Assembly: GCF_000164635.1 (NCBI RefSeq)
Contig: NZ_GG770777.1
Coordinates: forward strand, 599,130-663,129
DNA length: 64,000 nucleotides
Direction of reading: 5' to 3'
Source: Pseudoroseomonas cervicalis ATCC 49957
Lineage (GTDB): Bacteria > Pseudomonadota > Alphaproteobacteria > Acetobacterales > Acetobacteraceae
Positions 7,831 to 18,030 of the stretch are shown here, in pieces; the first letter of the stretch is position 1; the number at the start of each line of letters is the position of its first letter. Under the pieces are notes generated by a model that saw only the letters and a program-made list of their open reading frames with translations, ran no database searches and had not been told where the DNA came from. The position numbers and the translations under genes were made by a program.

Positions 7831-9053
7831 GCCAGGCCACGGCACCGGGACGCGCCCCCGCCGGTGCGGCGGCGGGCCGCAACCGGCTGACGGTCGTCTC
7901 GGCCATCGGCGTCGGCCAAATCCTTGCCTGGGGTTCCTCCTACTACCTGCTAGCCGTCCTGGCCGGACCGATTGCCGCGGACACCGGCTGGCCGCTCACC
8001 TGGATCATGGGCGCCCTGTCTATTGGCATGCTGGTGTCCGGCTTGGCTTCGCCGCGCATCGGCCACCTGATTCACCGGCACGGCGGCCGCCCCGTGCTCG
8101 CCGCCAGCGCCGTCCTGCTCTCCGCGGGCCTGCTGCTGCTCGGGCTGGCGCCGAGCCTGCCGGTGTTCGTAGTCGCCTGGGTGGTGCTCGGGCTGGCCAT
8201 GGGGGCCGGGCTCTACGACCCGGCATTCTCGACGCTGGGGCGTCTCTGTGGCGAGCAGGCGCGCTCGGCCATCACCCACGTCACCCTGTTCGGCGGCTTC
8301 GCCAGCACGGTCTGCTGGCCGCTCAGTGCCTTCCTGGTTGACCACCTGGGCTGGCGCGGCGCCTGCCTGACCTACGCCGCCATCCACCTCGCCGTGGTGC
8401 TGCCGCTCTACCTGTTCGGCGTGCCGCGCGAGTTGGCCAAGCCCGCTGCGGCACCCACGGCCGCCAAGGCTGCCGTGGCGCCAGGCCATGTGCAGGCGGG
8501 CCAGCGCTACGCCTTCGTCGTGCTGGCAGCGGGGTTCACCCTGGCGGCGGTCATCATGACCGTCATCTCCGTCCACCTGCTGACACTGCTGCAGTCGCAA
8601 GGGCTGGCGCTGGCGGCGGCCGTCGCCTTGGGCACGCTGATCGGCCCGGCGCAGGTCGGCGCCCGCGTGCTGGAGATGCTGTTCGGCAAGAAGGCGCATC
8701 CCATCTGGAGCCTGGTCGCGTCCGCGGTGCTGGTGGCGGTCGGCCTGGGCATGCTGGTGGGTGCGCCCGGCGTCGTGGCCGCAGGCATCGTCATGTACGG
8801 CATGGGCAGTGGCGTCCGCTCCATCGCCCGCGACACGGTGCCCTTGGCCCTGTTCGGCAAGGAGGGCTACGCCGTGCTGATGGGCCGCATCGCCATGCCG
8901 ACCCTCATCGCGCAGGCAGCCTCGCCCTTTCTCGGCGCCTGGCTGCTGGACAGCTTCGGCACGCAGGCGACGCTGGCTATCCTGTGCGGGGCAGCGATGC
9001 TGAACATCCTGATGGTGCTGGCACTCGTGCCCAATGCGCTCCGGCGTTCCTGA
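7827..9053 (+). CDS. MFS transporter of the arsenic cluster
   Basis: A 408-residue major facilitator superfamily permease with about 12 hydrophobic segments. The first begins VVSAIGVGQILAWGSSYYLLAVLAGPIA. The loop ASPRIGHLIHRHGGRPVL matches the MFS motif between helices 2 and 3. I chose the ATG at 7827 because it overlaps the stop of the flavoprotein (ATGA); a GTG at 7776 would add an improbable leader inside that gene. Position between an ArsO-like enzyme and ArsN suggests export of an arsenic species or its modified form; ArsK-type efflux is one candidate. Substrate is not deducible from sequence. Confidence 0.8.
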   Translation: MSQATAPGRAPAGAAAGRNRLTVVSAIGVGQILAWGSSYYLLAVLAGPIAADTGWPLTWIMGALSIGMLVSGLASPRIGHLIHRHGGRPVLAASAVLLSAGLLLLGLAPSLPVFVVAWVVLGLAMGAGLYDPAFSTLGRLCGEQARSAITHVTLFGGFASTVCWPLSAFLVDHLGWRGACLTYAAIHLAVVLPLYLFGVPRELAKPAAAPTAAKAAVAPGHVQAGQRYAFVVLAAGFTLAAVIMTVISVHLLTLLQSQGLALAAAVALGTLIGPAQVGARVLEMLFGKKAHPIWSLVASAVLVAVGLGMLVGAPGVVAAGIVMYGMGSGVRSIARDTVPLALFGKEGYAVLMGRIAMPTLIAQAASPFLGAWLLDSFGTQATLAILCGAAMLNILMVLALVPNALRRS

Positions 9054-9086
9054 CAGTCATCCTCCATCCAAGAAAACGAGGTTCCC

Positions 9087-9659
9087 GTGCCTGAACTGAT
9101 CACAACCGCCCTCACCAATCAGCCCGCCGAGGTGACCATCCGGCCTGCCAGAGAGGCCGACATGGACGCTGTTGCCACCATCTATCGGCACCACGTGCTC
9201 CATGGCACCGCCACCTTCGAGACAGAGGCACCGACGGCCGAAGATATGCGGCAGCGACGCATCGCCATCACCGAACGCGGGCTGCCCTACCTGGTGGCCG
9301 AGGACACCGATTGTCGCGTGCTCGGCTACGCCTACGCGGGCGCTTATCGGCCCAGGCCTGCCTACCGGAATACACTCGAGAACTCGGTCTACATCAGCGA
9401 GGAGGCCCGAGGGCGCGGCATCGGCCGCCGCCTGCTCGAGGCCCTCATCCAGGAGTGCGCCGCACTCGGCTACCGGCAGATGGTGGCCGTCATCGGCGAC
9501 AGCGCGAACGAGGCGTCCATCCGCCTGCACAAGGCGTTCGGATTTCAGCCGATCGGCACCTTGCGCTCGGTTGGCCGCAAGCACGGGCGATGGCTGGATA
9601 CTGTGCTGATGCAGTTGGCTTTGGGGGACGGTGACGAGACGGCACCCGAGGTGGAGTAA
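9087..9659 (+). CDS. arsN: GNAT N-acetyltransferase, ArsN/phosphinothricin acetyltransferase type
   Basis: A 190-residue GNAT enzyme of the PAT/Bar/ArsN1 group. Visible features are IYRHHVLHGTATFETEAP near the N-terminus, GYAYAGAYRPRPAYRNTLENSVYI, and the acetyl-CoA loop RGRGIGRRLLEAL. The end has GFQPIGTLRSVGRKHGRWLD. ArsN1 proteins acetylate the antibiotic arsinothricin, and relatives act on phosphinothricin; both share this architecture, so the substrate is inferred from the ars context. The gene lies 33 nt after the MFS stop on the same strand, so it is probably the last gene of arsenic cluster 1. Confidence 0.85.
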   Translation: MPELITTALTNQPAEVTIRPAREADMDAVATIYRHHVLHGTATFETEAPTAEDMRQRRIAITERGLPYLVAEDTDCRVLGYAYAGAYRPRPAYRNTLENSVYISEEARGRGIGRRLLEALIQECAALGYRQMVAVIGDSANEASIRLHKAFGFQPIGTLRSVGRKHGRWLDTVLMQLALGDGDETAPEVE

Positions 9660-9677
9660 GGGCCTTCCCCCTGACAT

Positions 9678-9701
9678 CCTTCGCCAGCAAACTGGCGAAG
9701 G
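9678..9701. terminator. Perfect 10-bp hairpin between convergent genes
   Basis: The arms CCTTCGCCAG (9678-9687) and CTGGCGAAGG (9692-9701) are perfectly complementary around a CAAA tetraloop. It sits just after arsN and faces the convergent merR-type gene. There is no T-run, so it may be a Rho-assisted or bidirectional terminator or an mRNA 3-prime stabiliser. Confidence 0.55.
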
Positions 9702-9852
9702 CGGTACTCGGCATGGTGGGAACCAGCCTCCGCATCAGCAAATGCAGATCAGCTTGGCGACGCTGCCGATTTGGCCGCTATGCCCGACGCAATGGCCGCC
9801 ACGACCACTCACAGCAATCGACTGCTAGCCCATGGCCCTCCTTGCGCTGCGC

Positions 9853-10257
9853 CTAGGTAGTGGCCGCTGTTCCCGACAAGGTCTCAATCAGTGGGCATGT
9901 GGCCTGCTCCCCGGATTGACATTGCTGCACGGCACCATCCAGTACACGCTCCATCGCCTGGAGGTCGGCAATTCGAGAGCGGACATCCGCGAGGTGTGCT
10001 GCGGCGATGCCATGGACCTCGGTGCAGGCGCCTGCACCAAGTTCGAGGAGCGCGCCCACCTCGTTCAGGGTGAAGCCAAGCTCCCGCGCGCGCCGCACGA
10101 ACCTCAGCCGCCTGATGTCCTCCTCACCGAAGAGGCGGTAGCGCCCCCGGCGGGCCGGTATTGGAAGCAAGCCAATCCGCTCGTAATAGCGGATCGTCTC
10201 GATGTTGCAGCCCGTCCGCCGCGAGAGTTCACCGATGGCAACGCCGCTCTGCCCCAT
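9853..10257 (-). CDS. merR: MerR-family metal-responsive regulator
   Basis: A 134-residue MerR-family activator/repressor. It has the N-terminal helix-turn-helix (AIGELSRRTGCNIETIRYYERIGLLP), the RYRLFGEEDIRRLRFVRRARELGF segment, and the dimerisation helix. Metal-ligand cysteines are C78, C113 and C121. The C78-C113 spacing of 35 matches MerR, but C113 to C121 is one residue shorter than in Tn501 MerR and equals the spacing in the CadR-like protein at 18066. It is divergent from merT across a 19-bp-spacer promoter. A mercury role rests on merT next door; Zn/Cd/Pb sensing is an alternative. Confidence 0.85.
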   Translation of the reverse strand: MGQSGVAIGELSRRTGCNIETIRYYERIGLLPIPARRGRYRLFGEEDIRRLRFVRRARELGFTLNEVGALLELGAGACTEVHGIAAAHLADVRSRIADLQAMERVLDGAVQQCQSGEQATCPLIETLSGTAATT

Positions 10258-10281
10258 CCCATGCGCCTCCTCAGAAAGGAC

Positions 10282-10312
10282 TTGAGTCTGTAGTCGCTAC
10301 AGACGGTAGGTA
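10282..10312 (+). promoter_or_regulatory. MerR-type promoter/operator for merT
   Basis: The -35 TTGAGT (10282-10287) and a weak -10 TAGGTA (10307-10312) are separated by a 19-bp spacer, the long spacing typical of promoters that MerR-family proteins untwist. The spacer holds the dyad CTGTAG-TCG-CTACAG (10288-10302). The dyad is identical to the one in the cadR/zntA promoter at 18041-18055 and unlike the classical mer dyad with GTAC half-sites. Confidence 0.75.
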
Positions 10313-10342
10313 GGCTGCATAGCTGAGACAAGGAGGCCGACC

Positions 10343-10723
10343 GTGTCCGACACCCAAGTGAATGCTACCCCGGCACATGGGGCGGTCCAGGAAGCCGGTG
10401 CGATGGTGCTGACGACGACGGGCATCGCCGCAGCCTTCGGTGCGGCCTCCTGCTGTGCGCTGCCGATGCTTCTTGGCTCCCTCGGGCTGGGAAGCGCTTG
10501 GCTCTTCGGGCTGGCGGTCCTTCTGGGGCCGTACCGCACGATCCTGCTCGCCGCCGCAGCCGCGTGCCTGGCTGGCGGAGCGGTCCTGCTCTGGCGCCAG
10601 CGGGCAGCGGTTGCCTGCGAGCCGGGCTCCGCCTGCTCCCCCAACCCAGCCCTCCGGCTTGTCGTTCCGGCAGGTTTGGCGGTCGGGATCATCCTGTTGG
10701 TGCTCGGTTATGCGTACGTGTGA
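10343..10723 (+). CDS. merT: Mercuric ion transporter MerT
   Basis: A 126-residue inner-membrane protein with three hydrophobic segments. The Cys pair C37-C38 (FGAASCCALPMLLGSLG) lies in the first membrane segment. A second Cys pair, C92 and C98 (CEPGSAC), lies in the loop after the second. This is the classical MerT arrangement for passing Hg(II) into the cytoplasm. It follows the MerR-type promoter directly. No MerP periplasmic partner and no MerA reductase are encoded anywhere in the window, so imported Hg(II) would have to be reduced by an enzyme encoded elsewhere. Confidence 0.88.
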   Translation: MSDTQVNATPAHGAVQEAGAMVLTTTGIAAAFGAASCCALPMLLGSLGLGSAWLFGLAVLLGPYRTILLAAAAACLAGGAVLLWRQRAAVACEPGSACSPNPALRLVVPAGLAVGIILLVLGYAYV

Positions 10724-10730
10724 GGACCCG

Positions 10731-10964
10731 ATGATCCTGGAGTCGACAATCACCTGCCCGCACTGCGGCACGGCGAGAACCGAGACAATGCCGACCGATG
10801 CCTGCCAGTACTTCTATGACTGCACCGGCTGCGGAACGCTGCTCCGGCCCAAGCAGGGCGACTGCTGTGTGTTCTGCTCCTACGGCACGGTGCCGTGCCC
10901 GCCTGTCCAGGTGGACGGGAAGGGTTGTTGCCACGCGGAAGATCCGCCGCCAGCGGCTGGCTGA
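10731..10964 (+). CDS. GDCCVxC-domain small Cys-rich protein
   Basis: A 77-residue protein with Cys clusters: ITCPHCG near the N-terminus, YDCTGCGTLLRPKQ, then GDCCVFCSYG, CPP and a terminal CC. This is the GDCCVxC family, often found next to mer genes; some members are selenoproteins, but here all the key codons are ordinary Cys codons (TGC/TGT). The zinc-ribbon-like CxxC pairs suggest metal binding. It starts 7 nt after merT and is surely co-transcribed with it. Its molecular role is unknown; mercury trafficking or sequestration is inferred from context. Confidence 0.85.
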   Translation: MILESTITCPHCGTARTETMPTDACQYFYDCTGCGTLLRPKQGDCCVFCSYGTVPCPPVQVDGKGCCHAEDPPPAAG

Positions 10965-11001
10965 CCCTTTCCCCGCGTGGTCGGCAACGGCGGGATGACC
11001 G

Positions 11002-11979
11002 TCACTCCGCAGCAAGGCCGGGGTTGGCGGGCACCAGCCTCGGCACCCAGCGGATGTAGACCAGCATGGCGACGAGTTCGACGAGCGTCTGCGTCACCAC
11101 CGCGGCAGGCAGCAGCGCACCGGCTTCCGGGATAGCGAAGGCCAGCGGCAGGACGACCAGGGAGTTCCGGGTGCCGCCGCTGAAGGTGACCGCCCTCGCC
11201 GCGCCCGCCTCCAGGCCCGCATACCTGGAGATGACGCTACCTACGACCGGCATCAGCGCGGCGAAAGCGACGTAGACCGGCACCAGCATGGCGACGGAGC
11301 CTGCCTGGGCCGCCACGTTCGGGGCAACGGCCGCGATGACCACCAACAGCACCACGGCCATCAGGGGAACGGGCAGCCATCCCATGGCGTCCGCGACCGC
11401 CTTCCCGGCGCCGAAGCGCGCCGCCCACGCCTGAGTGGCCGCGGCGAGAGCCAGGGGCACGGCGATCAGCCAGACGAAGGCTTCGATGAAGGGACCGGGC
11501 TGCATCATCGCCATGGCCCGCTCGCCGATGAACAGGCCGAGGTAGACGGGGAGCAGCAGCATCTGCGCCACCAGCAGCACCGGCGTCGCCGCCAGGATGA
11601 GGCGGGCGTCCCCGCGGCCGAGGTGGGTGAACACGACCACGTAGTCGATGCAGGGCGCCAGCAGCACCATCAGGACACCCAGGCGCAGCACCCATTGCTC
11701 GCCGGGCAGCATGGAAGCCAGGGCGAACGCCACCAGGGGCGCGGCAACGAAGTTCACCGCCAGCAGCGTCAGCAGGAAGCGCCCGTTGGCCAGGCTCCTT
11801 CGCAGGTCCGCCAGCGGCACCTGGAGGAAGGTCACGTACAGCAGGGCCGCGAGGGCGGGGTTGATGACCGCCCCCCACGCCGCGCCGGGCGCGGCGACGG
11901 CCGCGATCGCGCCCGCCACGACGGCGGCGAAGTAGATGGCGACTTGGTTCTCTTCCAGGCCGGTGCGGGTGATGGCCAA
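11002..11979 (-). CDS. Arsenite permease of the BASS/ACR3-like family
   Basis: A 325-residue membrane protein with about 10 hydrophobic segments, of the bile acid:Na symporter superfamily that includes Acr3. Landmarks are LEENQVAIYFAAVVAGA at the N-terminus, VLMVLLAPCIDYVVVFTHLGRGD (Cys in the fourth segment, as in Acr3-type carriers) and FSGGTRNSLVVLPLA. I chose the TTG start at 11979 because a strong GGAGGAG sits 8 nt upstream of it; the more distal start at 12009 has none. It likely exports As(III) or a similar oxyanion. It is the second of four arsenic exporters proposed here. Confidence 0.8.
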   Translation of the reverse strand: MAITRTGLEENQVAIYFAAVVAGAIAAVAAPGAAWGAVINPALAALLYVTFLQVPLADLRRSLANGRFLLTLLAVNFVAAPLVAFALASMLPGEQWVLRLGVLMVLLAPCIDYVVVFTHLGRGDARLILAATPVLLVAQMLLLPVYLGLFIGERAMAMMQPGPFIEAFVWLIAVPLALAAATQAWAARFGAGKAVADAMGWLPVPLMAVVLLVVIAAVAPNVAAQAGSVAMLVPVYVAFAALMPVVGSVISRYAGLEAGAARAVTFSGGTRNSLVVLPLAFAIPEAGALLPAAVVTQTLVELVAMLVYIRWVPRLVPANPGLAAE

Positions 11980-12286
11980 GTTGTCGGCTCCTCCGTGGTG
12001 AGCGGGCAACCGATGTCACGCCGCGGGTGTGGTGACGTGGTTAGGCTCGCCAGCCGCAGCAGGCAGCCCGCTTTGCAAGGACCGGAACGGAAAGGTCTTC
12101 CAGGAAGGTGCACCGGCTGGCCGGGCCCCGGCGCAAGCCGCCGTGCCATACCCCAGGAAGCCGCGCCCTCGCTGTGGCGCCTGCCCACCTGCTGCTCCTG
12201 CCAAGGGCAGCAACGATGGGCAGCGCCGTTATCATCATGCCTGTTGCATGCACCACCAAGCAGGCAAGCTGATAAGTTGATGGCGG
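11980..12286. other. Intergenic region
   Basis: About 300 bases between the CDF gene end and the BASS-type permease start. Apart from the GGAGGAG Shine-Dalgarno next to the TTG at 11979, I see no recognisable operator, hairpin with T-run or small gene. Confidence 0.5.
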
Positions 12287-12925
12287 CTATCGGTCGGACT
12301 GCTGTTCTCCCTGGCCTGCCTTATCAAGGTCGCTACGAGCATCACGGATGATTGCCCAGGCGGATTGCAGGAACAGCCCGGCGATGACGAACGCCACGGC
12401 GAGGTCTGGCCACGCAGTTTCGGTCCACCAGACCAGGCCCGCCGCGACCACCACGGCCAGGTTGCCGATGGCATCGTTGCGACTGAACAGCCAGACGGCC
12501 CGGACGTTGGCGTCGCCCTCGCGGTGCGGCATGAGGACCGCTGCGGAGGCCACGTTCACCACCAGCGCGACGGCGCCGAAGAGGCCCATGAGCTCGGCCT
12601 CGGGCTGGTTCAGCACCAGCACCCGATAGCCGGTGGTGGCGAGCACGCCCACGCCAAGCACGGCAAGAAACAGGCCCTGAATGAGGGCGGAGCGGGCACG
12701 CCAGGCGAGGCTCCAGCCGATCGCCAGCAGGCCAAGGAAGCTGATTAGGCCATCGCCGAGGAAGTCGAGGGCGTCCGCCTTGAGCGCCTGGCTGCCGGAG
12801 ATGAAGCCGCCGACCATCTCCACCAGGCCATAACCGACATTGAGGCCGACCACGATCCAGAGCGCCCGGCGGTAGGCGGGCGTGATGTGGGCGAGGTCCT
12901 TGGGCAGGTCGTCGTCGTCGCTCAT
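12287..12925 (-). CDS. Cation diffusion facilitator-family transporter
   Basis: A 212-residue, six-segment membrane protein of the CDF superfamily (CzcD/TMEM163-like). Two acidic pairs that replace the classical HxxxD metal sites are visible, ADALDFLGDG in the second segment and SRNDAIGN in the fifth. The C-terminal cytoplasmic domain is very short. The ATG at 12925 is preceded by GGGAG, and that upstream sequence is a copy of the 3-prime end of ccdA (see the 24-bp repeat). It probably exports Zn, Co or Cd alongside the P-type ATPase upstream in the same direction; the exact metal is unknown. Confidence 0.8.
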   Translation of the reverse strand: MSDDDDLPKDLAHITPAYRRALWIVVGLNVGYGLVEMVGGFISGSQALKADALDFLGDGLISFLGLLAIGWSLAWRARSALIQGLFLAVLGVGVLATTGYRVLVLNQPEAELMGLFGAVALVVNVASAAVLMPHREGDANVRAVWLFSRNDAIGNLAVVVAAGLVWWTETAWPDLAVAFVIAGLFLQSAWAIIRDARSDLDKAGQGEQQSDR

Positions 12926-12942
12926 CCGATGCTCCCGAGCCA
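12919..12942. repeat. 24-bp direct repeat, copy 1
   Basis: Identical 24-bp sequence also present at 14249-14272 (offset exactly 1330). This copy spans the ATG of the CDF gene and its Shine-Dalgarno; the other covers the last codons and stop of ccdA. The pair brackets the MBL hydrolase gene. Confidence 0.9.
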
Positions 12943-13157
12943 AGACCGTACCGATACGTTCAGGGGGTGCCGGATCTGAAATAGCGGACCGGCGCGGCGC
13001 CCATGGCCATCAAGATGTCGCGTGCTACGAGGTGACGGGCGCCTTTCGTACATTGGAAAGACCTCAGCACCGCCACCCAGATGCACGGCCCAAGATGACC
13101 GTGAGCTCAATGCTGGGATCGCTGGCCGCTTCGGAGAGGCCGTCCAAAACCGGCCGA

Positions 13158-14057
13158 TCATTCTGCGTCCATCGCCCTGGCAGCGCTCGTTCGAAAGCGG
13201 TCAATCGGCAGCTTCAGGTATGAGGTGCCATTCGCTTCCGGCTTCGGCAGACGTCCGCCGCGGAGGTTCACTTGCAATGCAAAGAGCATCATCGCTGGCA
13301 GAGGAAGCGTTCGATCACGTTCCTCCCGCAGCCGAACGAACCCGTCCTCTCCGCCGCTGTCCCGTAGGTGAATGTTGGTTGCCCGCTGCTCCGCTACGGT
13401 GGACTCCCAACGCGGTTCGCGCCCGCCCGGACGGTAATCGTGGCCGGTGAAGAGGCGTGTCGTCGGTGGCAACGCGAGGATGCTCTGGATGCTGCGGTAC
13501 AAGGCCCGCGCGTTACCACCAGGGAAGTCGGCTCGTGCCGTGCCCGCATCCGGCATGAAGAGGGTGTCATGCACGAACGCGGCGTCGCCAACGACGTAGG
13601 TGACCGAGGCCGCGGTGTGGCCTGGGGAAAAAATCACCCTCACTTCCGAGGCGCCAAGATTGAAGCAGTGACCATCTGCAAACATGTGGTCCCAATAGTC
13701 GCGGCCACCGACCTCGAGATCGGGGATGTTATAGATGTCCGACCAGATCGCCTGAACTGCGAGGGTCTGTTCGCCAATGCCTGTTGGCACGCCAAGGCGC
13801 TCGCCCAGGTAGGCGACGGCAGAAAGGTGGTCAGCATGCGGGTGGGTGTCGAGCACCCATTCCGGGATCAGTCCGCGCTCCCGGATATGGGTGGCAATCT
13901 CGTCGGCTGGCTGGGTCGCAAGGCTGCATGAATTGCGGTCGAAGCTTAACAAGGGATCGATAACCGCGCATTTCTTTGTTTGCGGATCCGCCACGACGTA
14001 GGAGACGCTTCCGGTCTGATCATCGTAAAAGCCCCGTACGATCGGCTGAGACGGCAT
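13158..14057 (-). CDS. MBL-fold persulfide dioxygenase-like hydrolase
   Basis: A 299-residue metallo-beta-lactamase-fold protein of the ETHE1/Blh type. The zinc/iron motif THPHADHLSA (HxHxDH) is near residue 72, with FSPGHTAASVTY and the terminal-side LFTGHDYRPGGR supplying further ligands. Such enzymes oxidise glutathione persulfide or detoxify sulfide. The ATG at 14057 has GGGAG 6 nt upstream; an earlier in-frame start at 14108 lacks one. It lies between two 24-bp direct repeats that look like a duplicated ccdA-CDF junction, so it was probably inserted into a pre-existing operon. Confidence 0.82.
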   Translation of the reverse strand: MPSQPIVRGFYDDQTGSVSYVVADPQTKKCAVIDPLLSFDRNSCSLATQPADEIATHIRERGLIPEWVLDTHPHADHLSAVAYLGERLGVPTGIGEQTLAVQAIWSDIYNIPDLEVGGRDYWDHMFADGHCFNLGASEVRVIFSPGHTAASVTYVVGDAAFVHDTLFMPDAGTARADFPGGNARALYRSIQSILALPPTTRLFTGHDYRPGGREPRWESTVAEQRATNIHLRDSGGEDGFVRLREERDRTLPLPAMMLFALQVNLRGGRLPKPEANGTSYLKLPIDRFRTSAARAMDAE

Positions 14058-14248
14058 TCTGTTCTCCCTGTTTTTGCGCGGTGTCGCGGAAGCCGCGATG
14101 GTGGCCACCTTGGGACACCGAGCACGATGTCTTTCGGCAAGGGCGCACCCGGCGAGGGCCGAGGAGCGCTAAACCCAGCCGGGCGGAGTTGCATGCTTCG
14201 CGGTGTGGCTGACGGCGTATTAGGCGCGCTTCTTAGAATCCGCGGCGC

Positions 14249-14272
14249 CGCTCATCCGATGCTCCCGAGCCA
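14249..14272. repeat. 24-bp direct repeat, copy 2
   Basis: Second identical copy of the repeat at 12919-12942. Here it covers the ccdA C-terminus (Trp-Leu-Gly-Ser-Ile-Gly) and its stop, which overlaps an ATG as ATGA on the minus strand, exactly as expected if the CDF gene once began here. Confidence 0.9.
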
Positions 14273-14989
14273 GGGGAAGAGTTGGAGCATCAGGATGGCG
14301 AAGTCAGTCAGGTGGCCGGTAATCATTGCCACCCCCATCGCCACCATGATGCCACCCGCCACGATCTGAAGAACGCGCCCGACGCGTCGCAGGCTGCGGA
14401 ACGGGCCGCGTAGAAAGGCGTCGGCGAAGGCGGCCACCAGCAGGAAGGGCACGCCCAGCCCGGCCGCATAGGCGGCCAGGAGCATGATGCCGAGGTGGCT
14501 GATTTCGCTGGTGGCGGTCAGCGCCAGGATGGCGCCCAGCACCGGACCGATGCAGGGCGTCCAGCCGAAGGCAAAGGCCAGCCCGAGCACGTAGGCGGAG
14601 AGCGGCGTGCCGCCGCTGAGAGTCGGCATGAAGCGGAGGTCGCGTTGTAACGGCATCAATCGCAGAACACCCGCAGTCATCAGGCCGAACAGGATAACGA
14701 CCACCCCGCCCACGATCCCAGCCTCGTAGCGGTAGCGCAGCAGGGCTTGGCTCAGCGCCGAGGCGCCCGCGCCCATCGCCACGAAGACGGTCGCGAAGCC
14801 CAGGACGAAGCAGAGGCCGAGGCCGACCGTGGCGAGGCGATCCGGCGCGGTGCGCTCGGCGGCGACCGAGCGCCCGGCGACATAAGAGACGTAGCCGGGC
14901 ACCAGCGGCAGCACGCAGGGCGAGAGGAAGGAAACCATCCCCGCCAGGAAAGCGGTCAGGAGGCCGGACATCTGGAGGAGCGGGTTCAC
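14252..14989 (-). CDS. ccdA: CcdA-family cytochrome c biogenesis / thiol transport protein
   Basis: A 245-residue six-segment membrane protein of the CcdA/DsbD-beta family, moving reducing equivalents across the inner membrane. The first segment has FLSPCVLPLVPGYVSYVAG and the fourth FAFGWTPCIGPVLGAILALT, supplying the two redox cysteines. A GTG at 14989 starts 13 nt after the lspA stop, with GAGGGCGGG upstream; an internal ATG (MSGLLTAF) is an alternative. CcdA genes often accompany metal-resistance operons, where they help keep periplasmic thiols reduced. The gene order lspA-ccdA suggests a single minus-strand operon from 17975. Confidence 0.85.
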   Translation of the reverse strand: MNPLLQMSGLLTAFLAGMVSFLSPCVLPLVPGYVSYVAGRSVAAERTAPDRLATVGLGLCFVLGFATVFVAMGAGASALSQALLRYRYEAGIVGGVVVILFGLMTAGVLRLMPLQRDLRFMPTLSGGTPLSAYVLGLAFAFGWTPCIGPVLGAILALTATSEISHLGIMLLAAYAAGLGVPFLLVAAFADAFLRGPFRSLRRVGRVLQIVAGGIMVAMGVAMITGHLTDFAILMLQLFPWLGSIG

Positions 14990-15002
14990 GCCGGTCCCGC
15001 CC

Positions 15003-15513
15003 TCAGGGTCGCGCCACGGAGGTCGGCGCGCCCGCCGGTTCGCGCCGCCCGCTGACGAGGAGCAGGAGCGCAACGCCGACGAAGATCGCGCTGTCGGCGA
15101 GGTTGAAGGCGGGCCAGTGGTAGCCAGCCACGTGGAAGTCCAGGAAGTCCGTCACGGCGCCGTGCCGCAGCCGGTCGACGACGTTTCCCAGGGCGCCACC
15201 GACGATGAACCCGATCGAAGCCGCCATCCCGGGGCGCCGGTCGCGCGTCGTCCAGACGACGAGGCCTGCGATGACGGCGAGCGCGAGGGAGGACAGGAGC
15301 CAGGGCGTCGCGGGGTGGTCCGCCGACAGCAGGCCGAAGCTGACGCCCCGGTTCCATGCCAGCACCAGGTTGAAGAACGGGGTGACGGGGATGACGCGGG
15401 GCGGATCCATGAGATGGGCCAGCACCCACCACTTCGTCGCCTGGTCCAGCGCGAAGGCCAGCGCGGCCGTCCCCGCGCCCCAGGTCCAGGCGAGCCGCGC
15501 CCTAAGCAGGCCC

Positions 15514-15521
<8 letters not shown>
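15003..15521 (-). CDS. lspA: Lipoprotein signal peptidase II (LspA)
   Basis: A 172-residue four-segment aspartyl protease that removes signal peptides from prolipoproteins. The family motifs are present: DQATKWW, WNRGVSFGLL, and the two catalytic Asp regions GNVVDRLRHGAVTDFLDF and PAFNLADSAI. This is an accessory copy; lspA copies adjacent to czcD or zntA genes are a recurring feature of heavy-metal islands. It overlaps the end of the P-type ATPase gene by 8 nt and is followed closely by ccdA, so it belongs to the same operon. Confidence 0.93.
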
Positions 15522-17715
<2,194 letters not shown>

Positions 17716-17729
17716 CCTGTTCCTGTTGG

Positions 17730-17975
17730 TTACGCCAGGGCCGCGACACCGTAGCCCAGACCGCGGATCTTCTCCTCGACGGCCGAGCGTGGCGTGGTCG
17801 CCTCATTCAGGCGGAACTCCAGGGTCTGCGTCTTGTAGTTGACCTGGATGTCCTCGGCGCCGCCGATCTGCTCGACCGCACCCTCGATCTTCAGGGCGCA
17901 GCCGGAGCAATCCATGCCCTCCACCCGGTAACGCAGGTCGACCGATGTTCCTGCTGCCGTGTCACCATTCGCCAT
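17730..17975 (-). CDS. Orphan heavy-metal-associated (HMA) domain protein
   Basis: An 81-residue ferredoxin-like HMA domain with GMDCSGCALKIEGAV. It closely parallels the N-terminal domain of the following ATPase: both have RYxVEGMDC, GGAEDI, VNYxxQ and FRLxEA. It looks like a duplication of the ATPase metal-binding domain. It is the first gene of the leftward operon, downstream of the 19-bp-spacer MerR-type promoter and 14 nt before the ATPase start. A role as metallochaperone or buffer for the pump is inferred. Confidence 0.88.
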   Translation of the reverse strand: MANGDTAAGTSVDLRYRVEGMDCSGCALKIEGAVEQIGGAEDIQVNYKTQTLEFRLNEATTPRSAVEEKIRGLGYGVAALA

Positions 17976-18030
17976 CGCTTGCCTCCTTCGCAGGTGGGTC
18001 CCCGCTGGTTGCGGGGAACTGATGACGTCT

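Noticed and set aside
10731-10964. Selenoprotein in the GDCCVxC gene
   Set aside because: All key positions use TGC or TGT; there is no in-frame TGA and no SECIS-like element was seen, so it is an ordinary cysteine protein.
13022-13450. Plus-strand open frame between the CDF and MBL genes
   Set aside because: It runs antisense into the MBL-fold gene and has no ribosome-binding site or similarity. The region is best read as non-coding flank of the insertion.
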